From Roseomonas sp. (GTDB taxonomy: Bacteria; Pseudomonadota; Alphaproteobacteria; Acetobacterales; Acetobacteraceae): a DNA stretch of 64,000 bases. Of this stretch, positions 1 to 8,630 are shown piece after piece. The stretch spans positions 1 to 64,000 of the forward strand of contig JADCGA010000020.1 of assembly GCA_020249265.1 (NCBI GenBank). Reading direction: 5' to 3'. The stretch's first letter is position 1. Every line of letters begins with the position of its first letter. A program made the position numbers and the translations under genes. Under the pieces are notes generated by a model. It was given only the letters and a program-made list of their open reading frames with translations. It was not told where the DNA came from and made no database searches.

Positions 1-102
1 ACAAGCATCTTTCAGTATATCAACGGCTTCTATAACCCGCGCCGAAGGCATTCAGCTTTGGGAGGCAAAAGCCCCCTGGCCTTCGAACGCCAAGCAGCCT
101 AA
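1..102 (+). CDS. IS3-family transposase (OrfB), C-terminal 33 residues, cut by window edge
   Basis: Frame 1 is open from the first base to TAA at 100-102. It contains the tail typical of IS3-family OrfB integrases, with FYNPRRRHSALGGKSP followed by FERQAA. In this family the segment lies just after the DDE catalytic core, so the catalytic residues are outside the window. The 3' terminal inverted repeat of the element should lie shortly after the stop, probably before about 140, but I could not delimit it without the left end. Sure about the family, not about the subgroup or whether the complete copy is functional. Confidence 0.85.
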   Translation, partial: TSIFQYINGFYNPRRRHSALGGKSPLAFERQAA

Positions 103-131
103 ACGAGTAATCGGAGCGGCATAAATACGTG

Positions 132-226
132 ACAGGTCCACTTTGCCCTTGTATGGCTGGTCGCGCTTGCCGTGACCTTCTGGCGCAGAGCATCAGGATC
201 ACCCGCGTAGGAGAACCGGAAAATGT
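132..226. repeat. Dispersed intergenic repeat, copy A
   Basis: This stretch aligns over its whole length with 976-1075 (copy B). Shared blocks include a TGGCYGGTCGCGC segment, GGCGCAGRGCATCAG and TAGGAGAMCCG followed by GAAAA and ATG. The two copies are in the same orientation and flank the gene at 223-969. Copy A runs into that gene's start codon, so the repeat supplies its leader. The antisense of both copies reads as a similar peptide (DALRxKxxASAT), which is how such repeats generate false genes. Confidence 0.75.
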
Positions 227-969
227 CTGCTGAGATGATGACAGATAATAGGATTATGCCAGGCGGCAGCACCGACAAGACGCGTTGGCTCCGCCTTGCC
301 ATCGTGATTGTCACCTTCCTTCTGCTGCTATACGGATTAACTACCCTTTCCGCTGTCCTCGGCTTCTTTGGTGTCACGCAACGCTCGTCGCACGACATCA
401 TCGCGTTCTACGCGGCAAACGCGCCGACCCTACAAAAGGCACTATTCGCAACGCTCCTTGGCTACCTTCTCTCCGTGCCAGTCATGGCGATGGTGACGCG
501 GCATTATCGCGGAGCGGACCGGGGATTTGGATCTGGGGACGTGATGCTGGGCCTTGTCTGGGGCTCACTCGCGCTACGTCCTCTTTGGTGGGCAGCACAT
601 CTGGTGCTCATGCCAAACATCCTGGCGCTTGGCGCCCGAGGAACAGACCCGGCCGAAATCGCCAGTTTCATGAGTGCCTTCCGCATGCTGGATACCGTTC
701 TGAATACGGCGACCGAGGATATCGCGGTAAATGTGCTGGGCGGCGCCTGGTTCGTGCTGATTGGGCGCGAGATTCTGCGCAAGGGTGGGCGGATGGTCGC
801 ACTCGGCGCGCTCACCATGCTCATCGGCGTCTTGTATCTCCTCTCTTCGGCAGAATTGCTGGGCATGTCCTTTGGCGAGGGCGGGGGCATCCTCCCTGTG
901 GTCGTATCTGTGTCAGGACCTTTTTGGATGCTTTTCGTGGGCAGTGCGGTGGCTTTGCGCCCCCGCTGA
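223..969 (+). CDS. Uncharacterised multi-pass membrane protein
   Basis: A 248-residue protein I do not recognise. Hydrophobic stretches suggest about five or six membrane segments (roughly residues 24-48, 67-85, 105-130, 168-185, 193-212 and 222-245). There is a short charged N-terminus and the last segment ends at ALRPR. No catalytic motif is visible. The ATG at 223 lies inside the end of repeat copy A, with GGAGAACC about 8 bases upstream as a possible ribosome site. It stands alone between a transposase remnant and copy B of the same repeat, so it could be a passenger gene of a mobile segment. That is inference only. Confidence 0.6.
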   Translation: MSAEMMTDNRIMPGGSTDKTRWLRLAIVIVTFLLLLYGLTTLSAVLGFFGVTQRSSHDIIAFYAANAPTLQKALFATLLGYLLSVPVMAMVTRHYRGADRGFGSGDVMLGLVWGSLALRPLWWAAHLVLMPNILALGARGTDPAEIASFMSAFRMLDTVLNTATEDIAVNVLGGAWFVLIGREILRKGGRMVALGALTMLIGVLYLLSSAELLGMSFGEGGGILPVVVSVSGPFWMLFVGSAVALRPR

Positions 970-975
970 CGCCAC

Positions 976-1075
976 AGATCCATGTCCTTCGCCCTTCCAT
1001 GGCCGGTCGCGCTCGCTTTGAGCTTTGGGCGCAGGGCATCAGCGTCAAGCGTATAGGAGACCCGAAAACATGCCC
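976..1075. repeat. Dispersed intergenic repeat, copy B
   Basis: This is the diverged direct copy of 132-226, beginning just after the stop of the membrane-protein gene. It keeps the same order of blocks (ATGGCCGGTCGCGC, GGGCGCAGGGCATCAGCGTC, TAGGAGACCCG, AAAACATG). It differs from copy A by scattered substitutions and small indels, so the copies are old or were acquired separately. Confidence 0.75.
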
Positions 1076-1413
1076 TGGGAAGTAGGTAAGGCCGAGCATA
1101 TGCGGGGAAGCGGTGCCAAAAAGAAACCGTGGCTTCGCGTTCAGGCACGCCGCTGCTGGCCAGAGTGGTCGGAAGCCGCTCATTCATCCGCGCGACCGCT
1201 CGTTCAATGGCCCGATACGGGATTCCAGCCCGCCCTTATACCTGCTGCGGCTGAATCGCGCTTCGCAAAAGCGGCGCGGCTTCACCGTTCAATTCTCATC
1301 CTGGAGCAGCGCCAGCTTGGCATTTTTGGAATCCATAACAGGCATGCGCAAGGCGGCGCTGGCGCGCCTTGGGTTGATTTTGGTTTTGCCCAGGACGGTT
1401 TGGAGGCTCGATC
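1076..1413. other. Non-coding gap, no gene supported
   Basis: Several frames are open here on both strands, but none gives a recognisable protein or a good ribosome site. The left part may still belong to the dispersed repeat family. The right end holds the leader of the MlaC-like gene, including GGAGG at about 1403. Confidence 0.5.
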
Positions 1414-2046
1414 ATGTCCGATTTCCTGATCTCACGTCGCGAAGTGCTTGCTGGCCTTGCTGGCCTTATCAGCCGCCCGGCGCATGCGCAGCAGATTGAT
1501 ATCACCCGCGCCACCACCTTTGTGGATAAGGCGGGGCGGGAGCTGGTGAACGCCATCAATGACCCGCGCCTCACTCAGGTGCAGCGGCGCGATCGGGTCG
1601 CCAGCATCCTTCGCGTCGCGATTGATATTGAAGGCACCGGCCGCTTCATCCTTGGCCGTTATGTGCGCCAGGCAACGCCAGGTGAATTGCAGGATTACCT
1701 GAAGCTTTTTGATGAAATCATTATCCGCAATCTCTCATCCCGCTTTGGCGAGTATCGGGGGGTTAAATTCTCCTTGGGTCGCTCCCAGCAACGCACGGAA
1801 GAAGATGCGCTCGTCAGCACCCTGGTCGAGCGCCCCAATTCGCCGCCATTCACGCTGGATTGGCGCGTGGCGGAAATCGCGGGCCAGCCCAAGGTGGTGG
1901 ATATGGTGGCGGAAGGCACGTCGCTTCGCCTGACCACGCGCAGCGAATATGCCGCCGTCATTCAACGCAATGGCGGGCGCGTGACGGCACTTTTGGATGC
2001 CATGCGCGGCCAGATCGCCCAATTGGCGGCCCGGGAGGGGGCTTGA
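1414..2046 (+). CDS. MlaC/Ttg2D-family phospholipid-binding periplasmic protein
   Basis: A 210-residue secreted protein of the MlaC (toluene tolerance Ttg2D) family, which shuttles phospholipid across the periplasm between outer-membrane MlaA and the inner-membrane MlaFEDB transporter. Residues 1-25 form a signal peptide with a twin-Arg-like SRREVLAGLAGL and a cleavage site after AHAQ. The mature part shows family landmarks: RFILGRYVRQATPGELQDYL near 75-94, then the SRFGEYRGVKF region. GGAGG precedes the ATG by a normal distance. No mlaA, mlaD, mlaE or mlaF gene is adjacent, so it is an orphan in this window. Confidence 0.85.
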   Translation: MSDFLISRREVLAGLAGLISRPAHAQQIDITRATTFVDKAGRELVNAINDPRLTQVQRRDRVASILRVAIDIEGTGRFILGRYVRQATPGELQDYLKLFDEIIIRNLSSRFGEYRGVKFSLGRSQQRTEEDALVSTLVERPNSPPFTLDWRVAEIAGQPKVVDMVAEGTSLRLTTRSEYAAVIQRNGGRVTALLDAMRGQIAQLAAREGA

Positions 2047-2055
2047 ACTGGCCTC

Positions 2056-2241
2056 CTACCTCGCCGCCCAGATAATCAGGGCTTTGGCAGGCCAGACCCA
2101 GACAATGCCGGCCAGCGCGAAATAGACGAATTCCACCGTCCAATGCGTCCCAAGTACATGATCCGCAAGGATAACAACGACCGCCACATAGAGCAGGAAG
2201 CCGATAGTGCCGATCAATCCGGCGAGCATGGGTTTTGACAT
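2056..2241 (-). CDS. DUF2842 small inner-membrane protein
   Basis: A protein of about 61 residues with two membrane segments (LIGTIGFLLYVAVVVILAD, then FVYFALAGIVWVWPAKALI) ending in a short positive tail. The arrangement, with a final segment ending in W-x-x-P-A followed by I-x-W, fits the DUF2842 family of small alphaproteobacterial proteins; its function is unknown. An in-frame ATG 57 bases further upstream would add 19 polar residues. I chose the shorter start because it matches the family length. It converges with the MlaC-like gene and faces away from apt. Confidence 0.7.
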   Translation of the reverse strand: MSKPMLAGLIGTIGFLLYVAVVVILADHVLGTHWTVEFVYFALAGIVWVWPAKALIIWAAR

Positions 2242-2414
2242 GGCCCGCAGATGGGGGCAGGCAGAAATTTTGCCAACACTGTCAACTTCACTAGACATTT
2301 GAAGTGTAACATTGATAGGATTGATCCGGAAAGGCTCAGCGGGCCCGCCTCTTCAACGTGTCGGGCAAGGCACCATCAAGACAGCAGAAGAACGTGACAG
2401 AAACAAACGACCAA

Positions 2415-2930
2415 ATGGACCTCAGGGCGCATATTCGCGGCATCCCGGATTTTCCAAAGCCGGGCATTCTTTTCTATGATGTTTCGACCCTGCTGCGGCA
2501 TGGCCCCGCCTGGCGAATCGCCATGGCGCGCATGGCGCGCGCGATCAGGCCGTATAAGCCCGATCTTCTGGCCGGGGTTGAAAGCCGCGGCTTTCTGGTC
2601 GCGGCACCGCTCGCGCTGGAATTGGGGCTTGGCTTCATCATGCTCCGCAAACGCGGCAAGCTGCCCGGTGAGCGCATTGGCCTTGATTACGCGCTGGAAT
2701 ACGGCACGGACCGGGTTGAAATGCAGGCCGATGCCGTCAGCCCCGGCCAGCGCATTGTGCTTCTGGATGATCTGCTGGCCACCGGTGGCACCATGGCCGC
2801 TGGTATCGCGCTGCTACGCCAGGCCGGCGCCGTGGTGCCGGCCGCTGCCGCGCTGATTGAACTTTCGTTTCTGAACGGGAGGAGAAAGCTCGATGTCCCA
2901 TTCGAAGCGCTCGTCTCCTACAGCGAGTAG
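2415..2930 (+). CDS. apt: Adenine phosphoribosyltransferase
   Basis: Converts adenine and PRPP to AMP plus pyrophosphate in cytosolic purine salvage. The 171-residue protein starts with the typical [21 protein letters not shown], carries the GVESRGF loop, and has the PRPP-binding motif [19 protein letters not shown] at 2358 could extend it by 19 residues, but the ATG at 2415 fits the usual start. The 3' end overlaps the start of the LOV kinase gene by 38 bases, so the kinase is probably translated from the apt transcript. Confidence 0.93.
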   Translation: MDLRAHIRGIPDFPKPGILFYDVSTLLRHGPAWRIAMARMARAIRPYKPDLLAGVESRGFLVAAPLALELGLGFIMLRKRGKLPGERIGLDYALEYGTDRVEMQADAVSPGQRIVLLDDLLATGGTMAAGIALLRQAGAVVPAAAALIELSFLNGRRKLDVPFEALVSYSE

Positions 2931-4893
2931 CCTCGCGGCCCAACTGCCGACGCCCTTGCAGGGCGTGTTGAGCGCTGCCGTGCTGGCGACGCCGACGGGC
3001 ATTGTGATCTGCGATCCGAACCTGCCCGATTGCCCGATCATCTACGCCAATCCGGCCTTTTATCGCATTACCGGTTACACGGAAGAAGAAGTCATCGGGC
3101 ATAATTGCCGTTTCCTGCAAGGTCCTGGAACCAACCCGCGCCACATCAAGGCGCTGCGTGAGGCGATTGAAAACGGCAAGGCGATTGATGTGGAAATCGT
3201 CAATCACCGCAAGGATGGCTCGCGCTTCATCAATGAACTCCATCTCTCGCCGATTTTCGGCGATGATGGCGAAGTGCGCTATATCTTCGGCATTCAGCAT
3301 GATGTCTCCGCACGGGAGCAATTCGCGCGTGATGCGGAACGCGCCCGCCGCGCGGCTGAACGCGCCAATGCCGAGAAAAGTGATTTCCTGGCCTTCATGA
3401 GTCATGAAATCCGCACACCGATGAATGGTGTGATGGGCACCATTTCCTTGCTGCTGGACACGACGCTGGATGCCGAACAGCACGCCTATGCGGAAACCGC
3501 GCGGCGTTGCGGTGAATTGCTGCTCGCGACGGTCAATGAAATGCTTGATCTGTCGCGCATCGAGGCTGGGCATCTGGCGATCGAGGAAGAAACCTTCGAT
3601 CTGGCTGAGCCGGTTGCCGAAGTGCTTGATCTGCTCGCCCCCGCCGTTGCGGAAAAGGGTATCAGGCTTTCGGCCAGCATTGATCCGCTTTTGCCCGCCC
3701 GTGTGGTTGGTGATGCGCGCAGGCTGCGGCAGGTGCTGCTGAACCTTGCCGATAATGCAGTGAAATTCACGGCTGTGGGGGGTGTTGGCATTCGCGTGGA
3801 ACGTGCCGAGACCAATGGCCAGGTGCGCTTTGCCGTGGCCGATACCGGCATTGGCATGCCGCCTGAAGTGCAGGCGCGGCTGTTTGGGCGTTTCGCGCAA
3901 GGCGGGCCGGAGACAGCGCGGCGCTATGGTGGTTCTGGGCTCGGCCTCATGATCTGCAAGCGCCTGGTGGGGCTGATGGGCGGGCGCATTGTGCTGGCGT
4001 CTTCGCCCGGCAAGGGTTCCACCTTTTCCTTCGAGATTCCGCTGCGCCCCATTGCGGAATCGGGCCGCCCGCCGAGCACGCTATTGCCGAAACCTGCGCT
4101 CGCGAAACCCTTGCCGGGCGCGCGCGGGCGCATCCTGATTGCGGAAGACGGCGAAGCCAATCAGCTTGTGGCCGCCGCCATTCTGCGCAAGGCCGGCTTT
4201 GCGGTGGATTTGGCGCGCGATGGCGAAGAAGCGCTGGGTGCCGCGCGCACTGCCGCTTATGATTTGGTGCTGATGGATGTGCGCATGCCGCGCATGGATG
4301 GCTTTGCCGCGACAGCTGCGATTCGTGCCCTGGAAGGTGCCGCGGGGCGCGTGCCGATCATTGCCATGACCGCCGCCGCGATGCCTGACGAGGTGGCGCG
4401 CTGCCTTGCCGCCGGCATGGATGCGCATGTCGCCAAGCCCATGGATCTGACCGCGCTGCTGTCGGCTGTTTCTGACATGCTGGAAAGCCGCCCGCGTCGG
4501 CCGCGTGTTGCATCAGATGAGCCCGATCCGGCAGGCCCGACGCTGATTGACCATACCACCTTGCAGGAATTGCGCGCCGCTGTCGGCCCCGGGCGCCTGC
4601 CGCGCCTGATTGGCGTTTTCGCCGAAGAAACCCGCGCGCGTGTGGCGCGGCTGACCGCGACCGATGATGTTGGCGTGATTGAGGAAGAGGCGCATGGGCT
4701 GAAATCCGCCGCCGGCACTTTTGGGGCGGCGGCCTTGCGTTCCATTGCGTCATCGCTTGAGGAAGCCTGCGTGGCGCGCGACCTTCCGAAAATTGAGGAG
4801 CTGCGCGACGGCCTGCCCAATCTGGTGGAAAAGAGCCTTGCGGCGTTTCCGATAGCACCGGGCGGCGCAGTCAATGCCGGACGAAAGGGCTGA
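2893..4893 (+). CDS. LOV-domain hybrid histidine kinase (LOV-HisKA-HATPase-REC-HPt)
   Basis: A 666-residue soluble sensor without membrane segments. The PAS domain at about 28-140 is a LOV domain: it has GHNCRFLQ with the adduct-forming Cys72, N-x-RKDGSxFxN at 104-114, and the conserved Gln135 before HDVS. Next come HisKA with [11 protein letters not shown] (His171), a HATPase with N-box [16 protein letters not shown] and GGSGLGL, a receiver with Asp462 in MDVRMP and Lys515, and an HPt domain with His601 in AHGLKSAAG. The expected reaction is blue-light-gated autophosphorylation and an internal His-Asp-His relay to a response regulator encoded elsewhere. GGAGGAG lies about 9 bases before the ATG, which supports this start inside the end of apt. 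Confidence 0.9.
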   Translation: MSHSKRSSPTASSLAAQLPTPLQGVLSAAVLATPTGIVICDPNLPDCPIIYANPAFYRITGYTEEEVIGHNCRFLQGPGTNPRHIKALREAIENGKAIDVEIVNHRKDGSRFINELHLSPIFGDDGEVRYIFGIQHDVSAREQFARDAERARRAAERANAEKSDFLAFMSHEIRTPMNGVMGTISLLLDTTLDAEQHAYAETARRCGELLLATVNEMLDLSRIEAGHLAIEEETFDLAEPVAEVLDLLAPAVAEKGIRLSASIDPLLPARVVGDARRLRQVLLNLADNAVKFTAVGGVGIRVERAETNGQVRFAVADTGIGMPPEVQARLFGRFAQGGPETARRYGGSGLGLMICKRLVGLMGGRIVLASSPGKGSTFSFEIPLRPIAESGRPPSTLLPKPALAKPLPGARGRILIAEDGEANQLVAAAILRKAGFAVDLARDGEEALGAARTAAYDLVLMDVRMPRMDGFAATAAIRALEGAAGRVPIIAMTAAAMPDEVARCLAAGMDAHVAKPMDLTALLSAVSDMLESRPRRPRVASDEPDPAGPTLIDHTTLQELRAAVGPGRLPRLIGVFAEETRARVARLTATDDVGVIEEEAHGLKSAAGTFGAAALRSIASSLEEACVARDLPKIEELRDGLPNLVEKSLAAFPIAPGGAVNAGRKG

Positions 4894-4901
4894 AGCCAGG
4901 C

Positions 4902-5597
4902 TCAGGCAATTTCGCGGATCAGCTTGCGCTTCACGGCCTGCCCAAAGCTGTTGAAATCCTCAGCCACAATGTGAAAGGCCCCAGGCCCGCCAATCACCCG
5001 ATCCCGAAAATAGAGATCAAGATTGGCCGGCGGCGGGCGGCCAAAGGTCGGCCGGTCATTCACAATGGGCAGGCCATTGATGACAATGCCTTCAGCCACC
5101 GCTTCATCGCGCGCCACTTCAACCATCGGCCCGCTATTGTTCACGCCATCGCCAGAGACATCAATCACGCGCCGCGTTGCCTCAAACGGGCAGGCGGCCA
5201 ATTCGCGCCGCGCATGAATGATGGCGCCTGAGATAGAGGTCCAGGAAAGTGAGGCGCGCGGCGTGCGCGCCAATTCTTCCGCCCATTTCCGGGCATCCGT
5301 TTCAGTCGCGATGCGCGTCCAGGGCAGGATAGTGCGTTGATATTCAATCCCCGCCCATTCAACATAAACGAGGCCAATCGCGCCGATCATGCCGCCGCGA
5401 ATGGCCGCCAGCACCGCCGGATCGGTGACCGCATCGCGATAGCCTTCGCGTTGCAGCTTCGCCTCATCCTCATCAATGGACCGCGAGACATCCACCGCCA
5501 GCACCAGCGCGATATCCACGGGTTCTTCCGCGCGCGCCCTTGTGCTGGCAGCGAGAACGGCGCCGCCTGTGGCGGCCAAAAGCCTGCGACGATGCAT
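4902..5597 (-). CDS. DUF1194 family secreted VWA-like protein
   Basis: About 231 residues with an N-terminal signal peptide (MHRRRLLAATGGAVLAA, cleavage near residue 23). A von Willebrand A-like fold is indicated by the metal-site motif AVDVSRS (Asp36, Ser38, Ser40), and later by DVSGDGVNNSG and INGLPI. DUF1194 proteins are common in alphaproteobacteria; their role is not established. An ATG 30 bases upstream is possible, but AAGAAGGG sits at a usable distance from the chosen one. It converges with the LOV kinase gene, leaving 8 bases between stops, and lies downstream of the aminotransferase on the same strand. Confidence 0.8.
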   Translation of the reverse strand: MHRRRLLAATGGAVLAASTRARAEEPVDIALVLAVDVSRSIDEDEAKLQREGYRDAVTDPAVLAAIRGGMIGAIGLVYVEWAGIEYQRTILPWTRIATETDARKWAEELARTPRASLSWTSISGAIIHARRELAACPFEATRRVIDVSGDGVNNSGPMVEVARDEAVAEGIVINGLPIVNDRPTFGRPPPANLDLYFRDRVIGGPGAFHIVAEDFNSFGQAVKRKLIREIA

Positions 5598-5648
5598 AAC
5601 GCGCCCTTCTTTGCTGGACGCTGCCATGCTGGCGAAAAGCCAGGCGCT

Positions 5649-6803
5649 TTACAAGTTTTTCAGCACAACTTGCGCGACACGCGCGGCATCTTCTTCGGTC
5701 ATATAGGCGTGCATGGGCAGCGACAGCACCTGGCCCGCCAGCCTTTCACTGATGGCAAGCGGTGGTGCTTCCCCGGCGAAGGCGGCTGCGTGATGCGCGG
5801 CATAGGCCGGCTGGCGATGCAGGGGTTTCGGGTAATAAATGCCACTGCCGATACGTTCTGCCGTCAGTGCCGCCTGGACCTTGCCGCGCTGGTCAGCATC
5901 ACGGAGCCGGATGGTGTAAAGCCCCCAGGCATTCACCGCTTCCGCGCGGGCGGCCTGGATGCCGACCCTGCCGCCAAGCGCCGCATTATAGACAGCGGCT
6001 AACTTCGCGCGTATGGCCAATTCGCCAGCCAGCAGCGGCAGCTTCGCGGCCAGGATGGTGGCCTGGATCGTGTCAATCCGGCCATTCATGCCGGTGCGCT
6101 CCACCTCATAGCGCGTCTTGCCTTCGCCATGGGTGCGGAGGCTGCGATACAATTCCGCCCGCGCCGGATCATCGGTAATCAACGCCCCGGCATCGCCATA
6201 GGCGCCAAGCGTCTTGGTCGGGTAGAAGGAAAGCGCTGTGGCATGCCCCCAACGCCCAAGCTTCTGGCCATTGATGCTGCCGCCAAAAGCCTGCGCGGCG
6301 TCATCCAAGGCGAACATATCTTCGCGCGCGCAAATCAACTCAATCGCCGGCCAACCCGCCGGCAGGCCGAACAAATCAACGCCAACCACCGCACGCGGGC
6401 GCAGCCAGCCGCGGCGCTTCACCTCCGCAATGCGGCGTTCCAAATCGGCGATGTCCATATTGTAGCTGTATTTGTCCACATCCACGAAAACCGGTGTTGC
6501 CCCCAGCACCAAAGGCACTTCAGCGGTCGCGGTATAGGTGAAGGCCGGCAGGAACACCGCATCCCCGCGCCCGATCCCTTCCGCCATCATGGCGATTTGC
6601 AGCGCATCCGTGCCTGAGGAGACTCCAACGCAATGCGCCGCCCCCACAAAGGCAGCGAGTCCTGCCTCAAGCTCCGCCACTTCGGGACCCATGATGAAGC
6701 GCCCCGAATCGAGCACTGCGGCAATGCGCCGATCAAGCTCTGGCCGGATCAGCTTTTGCTGCGCCATCACGTCAAACAATTGAATCGGCCTAGGTTCGCT
6801 CAT
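5649..6803 (-). CDS. DegT/DnrJ/EryC1/StrS sugar aminotransferase (WbpE-like)
   Basis: A 384-residue PLP enzyme that transfers an amino group, usually from glutamate, to a keto-sugar nucleotide for surface polysaccharides. It shows SSGTDALQIAM (about 62-72), ALDDAAQAFG with the PLP-contacting Asp, and the Schiff-base lysine Lys197 in SFYPTKTLGAYGDAG. The C-terminal SGIYYPKPLHRQPAY stretch is typical of enzymes acting on UDP-3-keto-hexuronic acids such as WbpE/WlbC. Substrate assignment is inference. A nucleotide-sugar dehydrogenase of the matching pathway type occurs 24 kb away at 30166. The upstream neighbour on the same strand encodes a DUF4214 protein. Confidence 0.88.
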   Translation of the reverse strand: MSEPRPIQLFDVMAQQKLIRPELDRRIAAVLDSGRFIMGPEVAELEAGLAAFVGAAHCVGVSSGTDALQIAMMAEGIGRGDAVFLPAFTYTATAEVPLVLGATPVFVDVDKYSYNMDIADLERRIAEVKRRGWLRPRAVVGVDLFGLPAGWPAIELICAREDMFALDDAAQAFGGSINGQKLGRWGHATALSFYPTKTLGAYGDAGALITDDPARAELYRSLRTHGEGKTRYEVERTGMNGRIDTIQATILAAKLPLLAGELAIRAKLAAVYNAALGGRVGIQAARAEAVNAWGLYTIRLRDADQRGKVQAALTAERIGSGIYYPKPLHRQPAYAAHHAAAFAGEAPPLAISERLAGQVLSLPMHAYMTEEDAARVAQVVLKNL

Positions 6804-6876
6804 CAGGCACGGGACCCTTTCGAAAAATCAGGGGCGAAACTGAACCCCAAAGGCCCGGATGCCAAGGCATGAGCCA

Positions 6877-7326
6877 TCAATAATCCTTTCCGCCTGTTTC
6901 AAGGCCGAATTTTGCGCTTGGCTCCTGCGGCGTGAGGCGCTGGGCACGCAAGGCTTCAAGGCATTCCAGCAGGGGTGCTTCCAAAGCGGCCAAGCCTTCC
7001 GCATCCAGCGTGCGAAGCTTTTGACGCAATAGCGCGAGCAGCTCTTCTGCCGTCAATTCAGGCAGGGCGGGGGCGGCTACTGTGCCGCCTACTGCCGCGG
7101 CATCATCCCAGATGATGTGTATTTCCTCACCCTGACGTCGGGCCTCAGTGCTGCCCGCCATTCCCTCAATGACGCGCCGGCGACAGCCGGGATCAGCCTC
7201 CACCAGATCGCGATAATGGCGATAGCCACCCTCATCCGGCCCGCGCAACAGGATGCGCCGGTAGATATTGACGATGAATTCATGGTCCGCCCCCTGCATG
7301 AGGTCCTGTCCCTTGAGCACGCGCAT
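6877..7326 (-). CDS. DUF4214 domain protein
   Basis: A 149-residue protein whose first half matches the DUF4214 pattern (FIVNIYRRILLRGPDEGGYRHY, about 17-38). This domain is found in glycosyltransferase-associated, S-layer and polysaccharide-related proteins. The second half is acidic, Leu/Ala-rich and probably helical (ELTAEELLALLRQKL). No signal peptide is visible. It lies 73 bases upstream of the sugar aminotransferase on the same strand, consistent with a small surface-glycan operon, but its exact role is unknown. Confidence 0.65.
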   Translation of the reverse strand: MRVLKGQDLMQGADHEFIVNIYRRILLRGPDEGGYRHYRDLVEADPGCRRRVIEGMAGSTEARRQGEEIHIIWDDAAAVGGTVAAPALPELTAEELLALLRQKLRTLDAEGLAALEAPLLECLEALRAQRLTPQEPSAKFGLETGGKDY

Positions 7327-7388
7327 AAAGAGTTTTCCACCATGAAATGATCAGAATACTGCCTTATCCCGGCAAAGTTTCGCCGCCG

Positions 7389-7829
7389 TCAACGACGAGC
7401 TTCAAAAAAACCACGCAACAGGGCCGCGCATTCGCCTTCCCGCACACCACCAACCACTTCCGGCTGGTGATGACAGGATGATGCCGCGAAAATCCGCGCG
7501 CCATGATCCACCCCGCCGCCTTTCGGGTCATAGGCACCGAAAACCACGCGGGCAACACGAAAGAAGGAAGCTGCCTGGGCGCACATGGGGCAGGGTTCCA
7601 GGGTGACCGTCAGGGTGCAATCGCCAAGCCTCGTTTGGCCCAAATGCTGCGCCGCTGCGCGCAGGGCGAGCATTTCGGCATGGGCCGAGGGGTCATGGCG
7701 GGCTTCAACCTCATTACCCGCCCGCGCCAGCACCTGGCCGGCCTTGTCGGTCACCACGGCGCCCACCGGCACCTCGCCGCGGGCAGCGGCGGCGCGGGCT
7801 TCTTCCAAAGCGATTTCCATGGGGGTCAT
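7389..7829 (-). CDS. tadA: tRNA(adenine-34) deaminase
   Basis: Deaminates A34 to inosine in the tRNA-Arg(ACG) anticodon. The 146-residue protein has the zinc cytidine-deaminase signature: HAE at 50-52 (zinc His and catalytic Glu) and PCPMC with Cys80 and Cys83. GEVPVGAVV lies near the N-terminus. The frame stays open for over 300 codons upstream, but that part is only the antisense of the next gene. Met at 7829 (MTPMEIALEEA) gives the family length. It is divergent from the C26 amidotransferase gene, with an 84-base shared promoter region. Confidence 0.93.
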   Translation of the reverse strand: MTPMEIALEEARAAAARGEVPVGAVVTDKAGQVLARAGNEVEARHDPSAHAEMLALRAAAQHLGQTRLGDCTLTVTLEPCPMCAQAASFFRVARVVFGAYDPKGGGVDHGARIFAASSCHHQPEVVGGVREGECAALLRGFFEARR

Positions 7830-7913
7830 GGTGCCTTCCTGCCTTGCTGGGCCGCACCGGTCCAGGGGGCAAGCGCGATTCCCTTTGCGCCCGGATTGGC
7901 CTAAAGCTGCGCC

Positions 7914-8630
7914 ATGCGATCCCTTCCCCTGATTGGTGTGACCCTCGATTCCGAAGAAGCCGGCGGCTGGTCCAAGCTGCCCTGGTATGCGCTTCGGCGG
8001 AATTATTTCTCGGCCATTCTCGCCGCCGGCGGCTTGCCCGTGGCGCTGCCGCACCACCCCGAAATGGCGGAAGCCTATCTGGCAGAGGTGGATGGGCTGA
8101 TGGTGACCGGCGGCGCCTTTGATGTGGACCCGGCCCTCTGGGGTGGCGGCGCGCCGCACCCCAAGGTCACGCTGAAGCCCGGGCGGACGGATTTTGAGAT
8201 GGCCGCAACCCGCGCGGCCTTGGCCCGCGACAAGCCCGTGCTTGGGATTTGCGGCGGGCAGCAATTGCTGGCGGTGGCGCTGGGCGGGCGCCTCATTCAG
8301 CACATCCCCGATGAGGTGCCGGGCGCTTTGGCCCATGAACAGCCCAATCCGCGCACGGAACCGGGGCATGAGGTTGCCATCACCGAAGGCAGCATGCTGT
8401 CGCGCATCATCGGCAAGCCGCGCATGGCGGTGAATTCCGCGCATCACCAGGCGGTGGCCAGCATTGGCGCGGGCGGCGTGGTCAATGCGCTGGCCCCCGA
8501 TGGCGTGATCGAGGGTATTGAACACCCCGGCTACCGCTTCGCCCTTGGTGTGCAATGGCACCCTGAATATGCCGTTGATCCTGATGACCCCGCGATATTC
8601 CGCGCCTTCATCGCGGCCTGCCGCGCATGA
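7914..8630 (+). CDS. Gamma-glutamyl-gamma-aminobutyrate hydrolase family (peptidase C26, PuuD-like)
   Basis: A 238-residue class I glutamine-amidotransferase-fold hydrolase. Cys113 in GICGGQQ is the expected nucleophile and QWHPEY near residue 215 supplies His and Glu. GVT with a Trp-rich start and a DGLMVTGG segment also fit the C26 family. PuuD cleaves gamma-glutamyl-GABA in putrescine catabolism, but many homologues have other gamma-glutamyl substrates and no other puu gene is near. Its last four bases overlap the next gene (ATGA), so the two are translationally coupled. Confidence 0.85.
   Translation: MRSLPLIGVTLDSEEAGGWSKLPWYALRRNYFSAILAAGGLPVALPHHPEMAEAYLAEVDGLMVTGGAFDVDPALWGGGAPHPKVTLKPGRTDFEMAATRAALARDKPVLGICGGQQLLAVALGGRLIQHIPDEVPGALAHEQPNPRTEPGHEVAITEGSMLSRIIGKPRMAVNSAHHQAVASIGAGGVVNALAPDGVIEGIEHPGYRFALGVQWHPEYAVDPDDPAIFRAFIAACRA

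Noticed and set aside
1076-1413. A small gene upstream of the MlaC-like gene (for example from 1113 on the plus strand)
   Set aside because: The frames lack a ribosome site and family resemblance, and part of the stretch belongs to a dispersed repeat known to create false genes.
2737-3900. Minus-strand frame of 387 codons opposite apt and the LOV kinase
   Set aside because: Antisense to two well-supported genes; no ribosome site or known domain.
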